Assembly: GCA_035295225.1 (NCBI GenBank)
Contig: DATGJI010000058.1
Span: forward strand, 124,001-188,000
From: Candidatus Eremiobacteraceae bacterium
Lineage (GTDB): Bacteria; Vulcanimicrobiota; Vulcanimicrobiia; Eremiobacterales; Eremiobacteraceae
Length of the DNA: 64,000 bases
Direction: 5' to 3'
Every line of letters begins with the position of its first letter. Position 1 is the first letter of the stretch. Below the pieces are notes generated by a model, which was not told the DNA's origin, did not search any database, and saw nothing but the letters and a program-made list of their open reading frames with translations. Below, one piece after another: positions 1 to 8,800 of the stretch. The position numbers were made by a program, and so were the translations under genes.

Positions 1-1
1 G

Positions 2-70
2 GCTATTGGGAACCATGACTTCTCGGTGGCCATTCGCTTTGTCGACTGCCGACTTGCGATGGAACAATGA
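2..70 (+). CDS. C-terminal end of an unidentified protein (partial)
   Basis: An open frame enters from the left edge and ends at the TGA of 68-70. Only about 22 residues are visible (ending FVDCRLAMEQ), too few to name a family. Its stop overlaps the ATG of the next gene as ATGA, which suggests a translationally coupled pair with the small protein downstream. This reading rests mainly on that overlap. Confidence 0.4.
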   Translation, partial: AIGNHDFSVAIRFVDCRLAMEQ

Positions 71-321
71 CTCTATCTGATTGGAGCTCGCTGTTCTTTG
101 CCCGATTGGGCGAGAAGACAAAGGGATTCGCGGCGCCATCGGGCCCCGATGAAGACGGTCACTATGCAACAAAGCTTAACGGCAAGGATCTTTTTGTGAT
201 GGGCTGCGATGACTGTTTTGCAACCGTGTGGTTTGAAGGTTCTCCCGTTTGCGACTATTCAAACGCATCCGCCACCGACGCCAAAGAAGCCGCGTTGTTC
301 ATCGCGTCCGCGGCCGCGTAG
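67..321 (+). CDS. Small hypothetical protein, 84 aa
   Basis: No family recognised. The product is small, acidic and soluble-looking, with no signal peptide or membrane segment. A CDDC motif lies near residue 47, in a stretch suggesting a small alpha/beta fold (VMGCDDCFATVWFEG). The ATG overlaps the TGA of the preceding partial frame, so the two are probably one transcript. A pair of small cytoplasmic proteins could be a toxin/immunity or similar two-gene unit, but nothing visible proves that. It converges on the minus-strand gene ending at 337. Confidence 0.5.
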   Translation: MTLSDWSSLFFARLGEKTKGFAAPSGPDEDGHYATKLNGKDLFVMGCDDCFATVWFEGSPVCDYSNASATDAKEAALFIASAAA

Positions 322-336
322 TTCGAAGTTCGATCG

Positions 337-1854
337 TCACCTCGCGCTGCCCGCTGGCGTAAGGAACAGCTTGAGATCCGGATAGTCGATGACGATGTTG
401 AACGGGCTGAGCACGCCCTCGCCGAGTATACCTTCGGCACCGGTGTTGAATGACTCACCTTGCGGAAATCCCAGCGGCATAACCGGAACGAGATCTTGTT
501 CGAACGGGCCAACCTTCAAACTGTGAAGCCTTCCGGCCTCGGCGAAAGAGGGCGTATTGAAGCTGATGATCGTGCCATCCGAATCGGCGACCTCTGGGTG
601 ACGTTTCATGTAGATCTGCCACAACGCGACCGACGATTGGAAACTGGGCGATAGCAGCATGTATGCCCGCTGCTTATCATTGAACGTCACGATGGTCTGC
701 GCGATTCCCTGATCCAAGGCGATCGGCAGCGGATACGCGTTTGGCGGCGCATGAAACTTGGCGGGGTCCGAAAATGTTATCGTCTTCCAGTCGAAATTCA
801 CCGATGTGATAGCCTTTGCAAAGAGATCGAGCCCGATATACCCATCGAAGGGCGTAAATCCATCAGCGAGATTGTTGCTAAAGACTTCGACTTGGACGTT
901 GTTCAAAGCGAGTCCGCCGATTTGAATCGCAGCCTTCTTCGTGCTGACGAGATCATCGGGATTGAAAAAATCAAAGCGAGCGTCGGTGGAATCGACCAAC
1001 CTTGCTCGTTCAGCCATCAAAGGATCCACGGAAATCCCGCTGATCATCGTATCGATGGCGAAATGGCCCGAATAGCCGTTAATAGACGCATTCACGATGA
1101 TGCCGCCATGAGGATCGAACGGTACGGTGACGCTCCCGCCTGTTGGGAACGAGATGTAGTTCTGGGGCGGCGGAGCGGATAGTTCGTCGGCGGCGACCGG
1201 TACATCCCAATCGAACTTTGTGACCGAGATCGTGTCGCCGTTGATGCGTCGTGTCGTCGCGACCTGAACCGCTCCGAAGGTCTTGTAATCGGCGTACTCT
1301 TCGCGTATGGCGTCGCCATCTGGATCGACGATGACCTGGTCCACAAGCCATGTCATTCGATCAAAATACACGTCGGCAGGCATCCCGCCGGCGGGATGGA
1401 TGCGCACGACATACGCGCTCCGAGTCGTGTCATGGAGCTCTGCGGAGAGCGACGCATCGTATCCCTCAGAATCCACGACCGCCCACGACACATCGAACGG
1501 CCGAGAATAGCCGCCGTCCGCGGTCACTGTGTCGTTCGCAGAACCACGCCAAAAATCCGAACCGTCGAAGCCGTTGGTCGTGACGCCGCCTGCGTACGTC
1601 CTGTCTTCGCGATACAGCGCGCCGGCTCGCCTGAGCGTCACGAGCGCTGCGTGGCGGCCGCCGTTGAAATCAACCCACGAATCCGAACTCTTCATCACGA
1701 ACGCTTTTGCACGGCCGTCGCTCAACGAATAGCCGACAGCGGTTGCATGTTTCACAAAGATCATTGCGGGCGTGATGTCCTCGGCGCGCGACATGCTGGT
1801 GCCCGCCACTACAAATGCTAGCATCGCCGCAAATAAAAATATCGGTGTCCGCAT
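337..1854 (-). CDS. Secreted protein with degenerate retropepsin-like (aspartyl protease) lobes, 505 aa
   Basis: The start chosen (cat at 1852-1854) gives a signal peptide (MRTPIFLFAAMLAFVVAG...). A longer frame upstream would run through the tRNA gene. Residues about 25-240 form an unidentified extracytoplasmic domain. From about residue 265 the sequence FAIDTMISGISVD resembles the active-site loop of gag/retropepsin-type proteases (usually DTGAS). It is followed by FDGYIGLDLF and a hydrophobic strand, typical of the second half of that fold. A second similar lobe follows, ending in GILGEGVLSPFNIVIDY, but lacks an obvious Asp. The Gly after DT is missing, so activity is uncertain; it may be a binding fold. 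The product should be exported or periplasmic. Confidence 0.7.
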   Translation of the reverse strand: MRTPIFLFAAMLAFVVAGTSMSRAEDITPAMIFVKHATAVGYSLSDGRAKAFVMKSSDSWVDFNGGRHAALVTLRRAGALYREDRTYAGGVTTNGFDGSDFWRGSANDTVTADGGYSRPFDVSWAVVDSEGYDASLSAELHDTTRSAYVVRIHPAGGMPADVYFDRMTWLVDQVIVDPDGDAIREEYADYKTFGAVQVATTRRINGDTISVTKFDWDVPVAADELSAPPPQNYISFPTGGSVTVPFDPHGGIIVNASINGYSGHFAIDTMISGISVDPLMAERARLVDSTDARFDFFNPDDLVSTKKAAIQIGGLALNNVQVEVFSNNLADGFTPFDGYIGLDLFAKAITSVNFDWKTITFSDPAKFHAPPNAYPLPIALDQGIAQTIVTFNDKQRAYMLLSPSFQSSVALWQIYMKRHPEVADSDGTIISFNTPSFAEAGRLHSLKVGPFEQDLVPVMPLGFPQGESFNTGAEGILGEGVLSPFNIVIDYPDLKLFLTPAGSAR

Positions 1855-2055
1855 AGAAGCGCCCCCAAACCGATGTCCTTGCACGTCTACTTTGACACCC
1901 TCTGGCCCACGACCTCGACGTCCTCGTGGGCACCCGAGCGCCCGCGCTTTACCTCGAGACATGCTGCCGATCGACGCTCGCCTCTGGGAGTTCCACGGAG
2001 GAGCGTGGAAGTCGGCGGGAGCGGCAGTCCCAGACGAATCGCCGCGCAACGTTTT

Positions 2056-2131
2056 GGGCGAATAGCTCAGTTGGTAGAGCGCTTCCCTTACAAGGAAGAT
2101 GTCGGGGGTTCGAGCCCCTCTTCGCCCACCA
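2056..2131 (+). tRNA. tRNA-Val (anticodon TAC)
   Basis: A complete 76-nt cloverleaf. The acceptor stem GGGCGAA (2056-2062) pairs with TTCGCCC (2121-2127), followed by A and an encoded CCA (2129-2131). The D-arm contains AGCTCAGTTGGTAGAGC. The anticodon stem CTTCC/GGAAG encloses loop CTTACAA with anticodon TAC at 2089-2091. The T-arm is GGGGGTTCGAGCCCC. TAC reads valine GTA (and, wobbling, GTG) codons. No other tRNA is adjacent. Confidence 0.97.
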
Positions 2132-2164
2132 GAATTGCTTCGCGCGTTGGCGGGAGTCAAAGAA

Positions 2165-4363
2165 ATGTCGAGCTACATGAATCGCTTGATATTCGTATTG
2201 GCCGTGCTTCCGGCCGCATTTGTCTTGGCCGGCTGCTCGCATGCGGGCGGTTCAGGGGCTGCAAGCACCGCCGCTAACGTGATTGAGCTCGCTCACGAGC
2301 CGACGACGACGTTCAAGGTGACGTACCGACCCGATCTCGTTCAAGTCGATCACGCGTCAGCGGCGCAAAGCATCGTCGCGATCAGTCCGGACGGCTCGAC
2401 CTTCGTCCTCGATCATGCTCCAGCGTCCGTGCTAAACGCATCACCCGGTACGACGTTGCTGCTTGCCGGTTTTGCGCTGTGCAAGATCGTGTCCGTCGAA
2501 ACCAACGGCGAGTTCGCGTTGGTGCAGACGACCCCGGCGGCGTTGACCGACGCCATCAGTGACGGAACGATCGCCTGGGACCACGCGATCACGTTTGGTG
2601 CTTCGGGTCAGATCTCAGACGATAGCCCGGCGCGCTGGACTGCGGCCGAGCCCGCTCTCGCCGACACGTCGGGGCCGGTGACCGTGAACCATACGGGCAC
2701 CGCGAACGGCTGGCAGTACACGACGCAAACCACCGTCGGCGAGAACCAGCTTGCCATAAACGAGACACTCACGCGCGAGTTTCCAGGCGGCATGCAGATC
2801 ACGATGCAGGCGAAGGGCACATTCTCGAATTTCAACAGTTCGGCTGACATCGAGATCAGCAATGGTCAGGTCGTGAAATTCACATACGTGAACAAGAACC
2901 TCACCGGCACGATCGATTTCCGTTGGACGGCTACAAAATCGCAACCCGGTGTCGGTACGTTGCCCAAAGAAGACCGGTTCGTCTCATTGCCTCCCCTCGT
3001 CTCCATACCGCTGGATCTCGAGGGTATGCCGTTCACGCTCAATATCGACTCGGCCATGCTCGTCGAGCCGGGATTTACGGCGGCAAATGAAGCCTCGCAG
3101 GCTCACTTTACAGTGAATTTCTCCGGAGATCAGGGCTTTTCGGTCGCAAATGGCGTGACCACCAGGGTCGGGGCGCTCAAAGACACGGTCGAAATCGATC
3201 CAGCGACAAACGCGATCAGTCCGATCGCCGCGTCGGCCTTCGTGGGTGCCCTTTCGCTGCCGAAACTCGAGCTCAAGCCCGGAATCGCGCCGGAAAGTCT
3301 GCAGTCCGATAACGGAGCGTTTGCCGATCGGGCCAAACAACTTTTGGCACAGAGCGGATATGCATCGAAACTCGCTGCCCAGTCCGGCTTGCCGGCGGGC
3401 GGCTCATACGTACAACTCATAACATCGTCCGGACTCATGGATTTTGGAACGATGGATTCGTTCATCCCGTGCCAGCAAGCGACGATGGAGCTGTCGCTCA
3501 AAGTCGGGAACGCCGCTGGTCTCGGCATTTCGTCGGCGGACCCAAATGAGACGTATCATCTGACGACATGGCATCGAATCAACCCGGCAGTTCAATATTG
3601 CGCAAAAGGGCTCGCTGCGAATCCGTCCGGGCCCACATCGTCTTCCACGCCACCGACGCCCTGCGATAAGACGATAACCGGCAACGCGGGCGACTTCTAC
3701 GGCGTGCACTCCGGTTCGATGATGCAAGCCTTTTTGGCAAAGGGCGCGCATCCAGGCGTCGACATCACGCACCTGCGCGATGATCCCGTGTTCGCAAACC
3801 TTCGCGAAGACGTTCCGATAAGCGACCTTAACTCCGCGAGGCTGCTCTCCACGAAAGAGGAGACGGGTCTCGGCATACCCGGCACGGGTTCGGCGACGCT
3901 GACCGACGCGACGGTCATCGTTCAACCCTGGTTCCCTGGATGCACCGGCAAGGGCCAATGCCCGAACCCCAGCACGAACTCTGCGTACGGCGGCGTCGTC
4001 GGCCTCGCCGCTCACTATAGTCTTGGTCAGAACGAAAGCATGACGGTCTATATCGAATACGAACACCTCATCGCGCCGCCGTACCTTCCTCGAAACGACG
4101 CCGGAGCATACATCGACAATCAGGGAAACACGATCGGCGAAGGCGACTACGTCACAAAGCAATTGGGCTGCACCGGGTTCGGGTCTGCGATGACCAACGG
4201 AGCGAAGCTCAGCGTCGATCAACTCCGCGATCATCCGTTGATCGGCTATCTCGGAGCCACCGAACACCCGCACGTGCACATCCAAACCGCCTTTTCGCTT
4301 GGGCGCAAAGGCTACCTCAACAGCAAGTTCTTCGACCCCGGAATCGTGCTCGTGCATACCTAG
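2165..4363 (+). CDS. Lipoprotein with C-terminal M23 (LytM-type) peptidase domain, 732 aa
   Basis: The ATG at 2165 has GGGAG eight bases upstream; an upstream in-frame start lies inside the tRNA. The N-terminus is a lipoprotein signal with lipobox LAGC. Residues about 30-500 are an unidentified beta-rich extracytoplasmic region. The C-terminal about 200 residues show an M23 metallopeptidase pattern: HPGVD with H529 and D533 (HxGxD zinc ligands), then DDPVFA, a YEHL strand, GDYVTKQLGCTG, and HPHVHIQ with HVH at 703-705 (HxH motif). M23 enzymes cleave peptidoglycan cross-bridges, so a wall-remodelling role is plausible. A large insertion between the zinc motifs is unusual. The domain call comes from motif reading. 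Confidence 0.72.
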   Translation: MSSYMNRLIFVLAVLPAAFVLAGCSHAGGSGAASTAANVIELAHEPTTTFKVTYRPDLVQVDHASAAQSIVAISPDGSTFVLDHAPASVLNASPGTTLLLAGFALCKIVSVETNGEFALVQTTPAALTDAISDGTIAWDHAITFGASGQISDDSPARWTAAEPALADTSGPVTVNHTGTANGWQYTTQTTVGENQLAINETLTREFPGGMQITMQAKGTFSNFNSSADIEISNGQVVKFTYVNKNLTGTIDFRWTATKSQPGVGTLPKEDRFVSLPPLVSIPLDLEGMPFTLNIDSAMLVEPGFTAANEASQAHFTVNFSGDQGFSVANGVTTRVGALKDTVEIDPATNAISPIAASAFVGALSLPKLELKPGIAPESLQSDNGAFADRAKQLLAQSGYASKLAAQSGLPAGGSYVQLITSSGLMDFGTMDSFIPCQQATMELSLKVGNAAGLGISSADPNETYHLTTWHRINPAVQYCAKGLAANPSGPTSSSTPPTPCDKTITGNAGDFYGVHSGSMMQAFLAKGAHPGVDITHLRDDPVFANLREDVPISDLNSARLLSTKEETGLGIPGTGSATLTDATVIVQPWFPGCTGKGQCPNPSTNSAYGGVVGLAAHYSLGQNESMTVYIEYEHLIAPPYLPRNDAGAYIDNQGNTIGEGDYVTKQLGCTGFGSAMTNGAKLSVDQLRDHPLIGYLGATEHPHVHIQTAFSLGRKGYLNSKFFDPGIVLVHT

Positions 4364-4389
4364 GTAAGCCAGATTTCGATGACGCGAGA

Positions 4390-4416
4390 AAGAGGCCGGT
4401 CAATGACCGGCCTCTT
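4390..4416. terminator. Bidirectional hairpin terminator between convergent genes
   Basis: A perfect inverted repeat with 13-base arms (AAGAGGCCGGTCA and its complement) around a single central base. A realistic fold is about 10-11 bp with a short loop. It sits between the lipoprotein gene ending at 4363 and the convergent gene ending at 4447. The T-tract is short, so termination strength is uncertain. Confidence 0.7.
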
Positions 4417-4446
4417 CGTCCCGACTCCGCGTTTTCGTTGATTCGG

Positions 4447-5535
4447 TTAGTCGACCACGTGCCAGTCGAGGATGATGCCTTGCTGGCCGTTCGCGTAGGT
4501 GATGACGCCGTCGCCGTATTGGTCGACCGTGAACGTCGCGACCACGGTGCTGCTTGAGTTCATGATCGTGCCGTTGATGCTGACCGTCGGCGGCGTGCCC
4601 GAGCTCGTCATGACGGCCGAGCCGCCATTGATGAGCGAGACATTGATCGAGAGCGCGACCAAGTTGCCGTTCGCATCGAACTCGACGGACCCGCTCGCCG
4701 TGCGATCGCCGAGCACCGAGCCGCCGCTGATCGTGAAGGGCGGTGTGGACGACAACGTGATGCTGCCGAGCGAACCCTTCGAGATCGTCTCGAGGTGCGA
4801 GCCGGCGAACGTCACGTCGCCCGCGCCGTCTACGGTTGCGGTGACGCCTTGCAATTGGCCTTGGCCGCCGAACGACTCGTTGATCTTCGGCACGCCGTCG
4901 TTGTCCACCCAGCCGCCGTTGCCCGCGACGTTGTAGACATTATTGCCGGCCGGCGACACCGTGATCTGGTGTCCGCGCTGCGATTCCGGCGATGTCGAAG
5001 TGCCGATGAAGAAGTCGCTTGTGATCACCGCAGAGAAGTTGCCCGGCGCTCCGGTGATCGCATACTGGCTCTTGCGCTCGCCGAGTACGGTGTTGGCATG
5101 GTTGTACCACGTCGCCGTACGACTGATCGTCTCATTCGACTGTGTGTTCTGCACGACGTCGGCGACGACGTCCTTGGCAAGAACGGTGCAGCCGTTATCG
5201 TAGAAATACTTGGTCTCGTAGATCGTCTCGGTCGAGCTGACGTGCGTCACGGTTCGTTCAACGCCGTCGCGGCAAGTGCCGGTTGCGACGTCGGCATTCC
5301 GCCGCGCCGCATTGAGCGTCGCGCCGGCGGTGCCGTCGAAGAGACCGACGGTGAGATTGTCGTCCTGCACGGTGCCCATGGAAGATTGCGCTTCGGCTTG
5401 CGTCGTGGACTGCGATTGCGACCCGCCGCCGCCGGGATTCCCGCCGCCGGGATTCGTGAGAACGCCGCTGCCCGCGCCGCCGCATCCGGCGAGGAGGACG
5501 GTCGCGAGAAGCGCGCTTGCAAATTGAGTGCGCAT
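4447..5535 (-). CDS. Lipoprotein of unknown function, 362 aa
   Basis: A clear lipoprotein signal ends in LLAGC, followed by a Gly/Pro/Ser/Gln-rich tether (residues about 20-50). The remainder is Thr/Ser/Gly/Val-rich, with alternating short strands and no membrane helix, suggesting a beta-sandwich or beta-solenoid on the cell surface. Two Cys in the mature domain (near GTCRDG and NGCTVL) could form a disulfide. No catalytic motif was seen and the family is not recognised. An AGGA-type ribosome site lies about 11 bases before the ATG. It converges on the M23 lipoprotein gene. Confidence 0.75.
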   Translation of the reverse strand: MRTQFASALLATVLLAGCGGAGSGVLTNPGGGNPGGGGSQSQSTTQAEAQSSMGTVQDDNLTVGLFDGTAGATLNAARRNADVATGTCRDGVERTVTHVSSTETIYETKYFYDNGCTVLAKDVVADVVQNTQSNETISRTATWYNHANTVLGERKSQYAITGAPGNFSAVITSDFFIGTSTSPESQRGHQITVSPAGNNVYNVAGNGGWVDNDGVPKINESFGGQGQLQGVTATVDGAGDVTFAGSHLETISKGSLGSITLSSTPPFTISGGSVLGDRTASGSVEFDANGNLVALSINVSLINGGSAVMTSSGTPPTVSINGTIMNSSSTVVATFTVDQYGDGVITYANGQQGIILDWHVVD

Positions 5536-5664
5536 TGGATAAGTTATCCTTTCGACAAAGTGAGCCGCGCGAATAGCGCGACCGTTTCATGTCGTAAGGA
5601 TACGTTGCGGACGCCGCGGGCGCATGAGCGATGGATGAACCGGCCGTGAGGGTTGGCAGAGATT

Positions 5665-5994
5665 CTAGCCGACTCGTCCGCCGTTTGCGGCTGCGACGCG
5701 CGTCTGCAATTCCATATGTTGTTCGATGGCGATCTCTACAGTGAGATTCGCATGATAAAGCGCGCGGCGGACAGCAAGCGTCGCGAACGGCAAGCCCGGA
5801 TCGCGCGGCGCGAATGACGAACATGTCGCATCTGCAAACACACGCATCTGTTTGTGCTCGCAGAGAAACGAGCGCCCCGATGGTCGGGAGTGACTGCAAT
5901 CACGGCACGAGTCGTTGAAGCGCGCGACCGTGAGCTCGCCGCGATCGTATGCGTCCGCCGGTTCGCGGTCGTCTTTCACCGCTCTCTCATCCAT
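5665..5994 (-). CDS. Small Cys-rich (probable metal-binding) protein, 109 aa
   Basis: The start MDERAVKD lies inside the 3' end of the upstream degenerate-GGDEF gene, with a 19-nt overlap, so the two are probably coupled. Residues about 22-62 carry CRDC followed by C and then TCSSFAPR. This C-x2-C...C...CxxF pattern recurs in small zinc-finger-like bacterial proteins with a CxxC...DxxxCxxF core. The rest is helical. There is no signal peptide, so it is cytoplasmic. The function is unknown; a regulatory partner for the neighbouring signalling-like protein is possible but unproven. Confidence 0.6.
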   Translation of the reverse strand: MDERAVKDDREPADAYDRGELTVARFNDSCRDCSHSRPSGRSFLCEHKQMRVFADATCSSFAPRDPGLPFATLAVRRALYHANLTVEIAIEQHMELQTRVAAANGGRVG

Positions 5995-6926
5995 TGATCG
6001 AACGGACGCAATGTCGCGCTTGCCCGCGCGATGAGAGCCTCGCTCGATGATCCATCGCCCGGGCACGCTGCGACGCCGGCGCTCCACGCCGCAAGGCCTT
6101 TGGCGCGCCGCGGACGCGGCGGCAGTCCTTCGTGCGCGAGCGAGAGCGCCGCAGCGACGCGGCGTGCCACGTTCGCGGCGCCGTCGGCATCGGCCTCAGG
6201 CAGAATGATGACATAGTCCTCGCGCTGACGAGCAACCGTATCGCCGTGTCGGGCCGCCGATCGCACGGCGGCGAACAAGGCTTCCGCAGTAGCTTCGCGG
6301 TTGGCGTCGTCCGCTGCGTGCTCGAAGAGACCGCCGATGTGCAAGAGCACGATGCCGAAACCGCTGCCGCTCGCGCGCCACCAGTGCACTTCATCTTCCA
6401 ATACGGCGAGCATGTCGAGTCCGACGGACGGGCTGTCGCGCGTCGCCAGTTCTTGACGTTGTGTCGTCGCATATGCGTGGATGCGACGTGTTGCTCGTAT
6501 CCGGTCGTCGTCGTCCACGCCCGCTGAAGCGGCGGCTGCATGCGTTTCGTCGGACGGCGCAGCCGCGGGCGGGGGCGACGTCAACCAATCGAGTGAGAAT
6601 GCGCCTTGATCGAATCGGGTGCGGCGCAGAATCGCAAAGTGCGGCGGCAGTGCGACGGGTGGTCGCGCCGCATCATCGAGGACGAACGCCACTCGCTTGT
6701 CCGCTAGAACGCTCACCGCCGCGTCTGCGACCGCTCGCTCGTTGGATCCGATCGGCACGATAACCGCTTCGAAGCCGAACGACCCGGCGGCCGCCGCGCG
6801 CAGCGCTGAATAACGCGACGTGTGATAGGTCGAATGACCGGCGGATGAAAGAAGCCGCGTAGCGGCGATGCAGCCCGCGCACGCCGGCGCATCGTCGCAG
6901 ACCGTGCACGTGACGTTGACCGTCAT
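5976..6926 (-). CDS. Degenerate GGDEF-domain protein with N-terminal Cys motif, 316 aa
   Basis: The N-terminus has CTVCDDAPACAGC (about residues 7-19), possibly metal- or redox-binding. Residues about 25-125 could form a receiver-like or sensory alpha/beta fold. From about residue 165 a diguanylate-cyclase-type fold is recognisable (GFGIVLLHIGG, then VARQREDYVIILPEADADGAANVARRV). The GGDEF signature is replaced by REDYV, so cyclase activity is unlikely; such domains can act as GTP or c-di-GMP sensors or adaptors. The start at cat 6924-6926 is taken because the frame further upstream runs antisense to the next gene. It is divergent from the TPR/barrel gene and overlaps the small Cys-rich gene by 19 nt. 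Confidence 0.65.
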   Translation of the reverse strand: MTVNVTCTVCDDAPACAGCIAATRLLSSAGHSTYHTSRYSALRAAAAGSFGFEAVIVPIGSNERAVADAAVSVLADKRVAFVLDDAARPPVALPPHFAILRRTRFDQGAFSLDWLTSPPPAAAPSDETHAAAASAGVDDDDRIRATRRIHAYATTQRQELATRDSPSVGLDMLAVLEDEVHWWRASGSGFGIVLLHIGGLFEHAADDANREATAEALFAAVRSAARHGDTVARQREDYVIILPEADADGAANVARRVAAALSLAHEGLPPRPRRAKGLAAWSAGVAACPGDGSSSEALIARASATLRPFDQWMRER

Positions 6927-7058
6927 GGGGCTGGAGGCGCACCACGCCCCGCCTTCGAAGGTCGCGGTGATCCGGCGCGGAGCCGGCGCGAGGCGATCAC
7001 GTTGCGGCCTTCGACCATTTCGCGCGCGCCTCTTGCCCCCGCACACTTGAGGGAATCG

Positions 7059-8792
7059 TTGCGCAGCAGCATCGCCGTGGCCGCTCTCTTCCTCGCAGCG
7101 AGTTCCGCGCTCGTGTTCGTGAGTGCCGGCGAAGCGCGCGCACGAACGACGGCCATTCCGCCGACGAGCGCGCCGACCTCCGCGCCCGATCCGGGCGCCC
7201 AAGTCGCAACGGCAAAGTCGTTGATGAACACCGGCCGCCCGCTGCAGGCGATCGCGCTGCTCGAACCGGTCTATCGCGCCGATCCTTCGAACCGCGACGT
7301 GGCAGTGGCACTCGCGCAGGCGTACTCCTATACCGGAGCGCAGGGAAAAGCGATCGCGGTCTTGGACGCGGTCCTCGCAAAAGACCCGACCGACGGCGAG
7401 GCGCGCGTGCTTCTCGGGCGCGCCTACGCCTACAACCACGATTACGCCGATGCCGAAGCCCAATTCACCGCTGAACTCAAAGCGAACGCGGGCGACACCG
7501 ACGCGCAAGTCGGCCTCGCCGACACGTACACGTTCGCGAGCAAATACGCAGACGCCGAGAAACTGTATCGCGCGGTGCTCGCGAAAGATCCGAAGAATGG
7601 CGACGCTCGCGTTGGACTGGCTGCCGTGGAATCGTATACGAACCGGCTCAGCGGCGCGCGCGCGGACTACGAACAGGTCCTCGCAGCGCAACCCACCGAC
7701 GTGGATGCTCTCGTCGGCCTCGCGAGCGTCGCGTATTGGGAGGGCGATCTGGCGACCGCACAATCGATCGCGCGCCGCGCGGTGGCATTGGCACCCGAAG
7801 ACGGCGACGCGCTCGACATACTTCGGCAAGTCGACCTGCGCATCGCGCCGCTCACCGACGTCACCGCCGTCACGACGACCGGCAGCGATGGCCTGGAACG
7901 CAACCTCCAACTCGTGCAGCGGTTCTACTCAGATCCGGCGACCTACTTCGGCTTGTATGCGGCGCGATATTCCATCGCCGGCGGCGGCGTATCCACGTCC
8001 GCCGATCGAATCGGCGTGGTCGCCGGCTACTCACGCAGCGCCGCAGCCAGCTTCGATCTGCGCGCCGACGAATCGAGGTTCATCGGTCAAGCCGCGACGA
8101 CAGACATGTCTTTCGCTTTCTCGGGTTCGTCCGGGTTGAACGATTACGGCGCAAGCTTGGTCTACGGCGGCGTAGACGGCAGCATCGCGGCGAACGGCGG
8201 CGTTCCGGTGCTCAACGGGCAGTCGGCCGTCATCCGGTTGACCACGCTTGCCGTGAACGGCGATCATCGCTTCGGCCGCAACATGGCGGGCGTCGCGCTC
8301 CAATCGGCGTACTACAGCGACGGGAACACGTTTCGGGAATTGGACCTCGACGTCAACCGGACGCAACCGCTGAATTTTGCCAACGCGTCGCTTGTGGGAG
8401 ACATCAATTACCGCGATGCCGGATTTGCGAACAGCTACTCGTACTCGTCGAATAATCTGAAGCCGCCCTACAACCTGATCAACCACTCGCACGGCTACTA
8501 CGACTATCTCGCGCAACGCGACGCGACGCTCGCACTCACCTACTCCGAGCGCGTGAACGACCACGTGAGCGGCGGCGTGCAGCTCACGACCGGCACGCGC
8601 ACGACGACCACGTTCTATGGACCGACCGGAGCGACCGGGATCTTTCGACTGGAACCGTACATCACGTTGGATACGACGCGCATGACGTTTTCGGTGGACG
8701 ATGCCGTCGTGCGCTACTCCGGGGGCAGGGGTGGGCTGCCGATACCTTATTCAGCCAATACACTCCAGCTCAACGTGGCGATTCGCCTATAA
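7059..8792 (+). CDS. TPR-repeat outer-membrane beta-barrel protein (YaiO/PgaA-like architecture), 577 aa
   Basis: I chose TTG 7059 because GAGGGA (7049-7054) precedes it and the product begins with a signal peptide (RSSIAVAALFLAASSALVF); a longer frame with TTG at 7002 exists. Residues about 50-250 hold tandem TPR units (for example AVLDAVLAKDPTDGEARVLLGRAYAY and similar repeats). Residues about 265-577 alternate polar and aromatic residues as in a transmembrane beta-barrel and end LQLNVAIRL, a typical outer-membrane C-terminus. TPR plus barrel is the architecture of the exopolysaccharide porins PgaA and PelB and of YaiO. The next gene, nine bases on, encodes a deacetylase, which fits glycan export. 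Confidence 0.72.
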   Translation: MRSSIAVAALFLAASSALVFVSAGEARARTTAIPPTSAPTSAPDPGAQVATAKSLMNTGRPLQAIALLEPVYRADPSNRDVAVALAQAYSYTGAQGKAIAVLDAVLAKDPTDGEARVLLGRAYAYNHDYADAEAQFTAELKANAGDTDAQVGLADTYTFASKYADAEKLYRAVLAKDPKNGDARVGLAAVESYTNRLSGARADYEQVLAAQPTDVDALVGLASVAYWEGDLATAQSIARRAVALAPEDGDALDILRQVDLRIAPLTDVTAVTTTGSDGLERNLQLVQRFYSDPATYFGLYAARYSIAGGGVSTSADRIGVVAGYSRSAAASFDLRADESRFIGQAATTDMSFAFSGSSGLNDYGASLVYGGVDGSIAANGGVPVLNGQSAVIRLTTLAVNGDHRFGRNMAGVALQSAYYSDGNTFRELDLDVNRTQPLNFANASLVGDINYRDAGFANSYSYSSNNLKPPYNLINHSHGYYDYLAQRDATLALTYSERVNDHVSGGVQLTTGTRTTTTFYGPTGATGIFRLEPYITLDTTRMTFSVDDAVVRYSGGRGGLPIPYSANTLQLNVAIRL

Positions 8793-8800
8793 GGATAGAG

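Noticed and set aside
1855-2160. An N-terminal extension of the retropepsin-like gene up to 2160 on the minus strand
   Set aside because: It would read antisense through the complete tRNA-Val gene and lacks any domain; the signal peptide begins at 1854.
2099-2164. An upstream start at 2099 for the M23 lipoprotein
   Set aside because: It lies inside the tRNA gene; ATG 2165 has a ribosome site and gives a proper lipoprotein signal.
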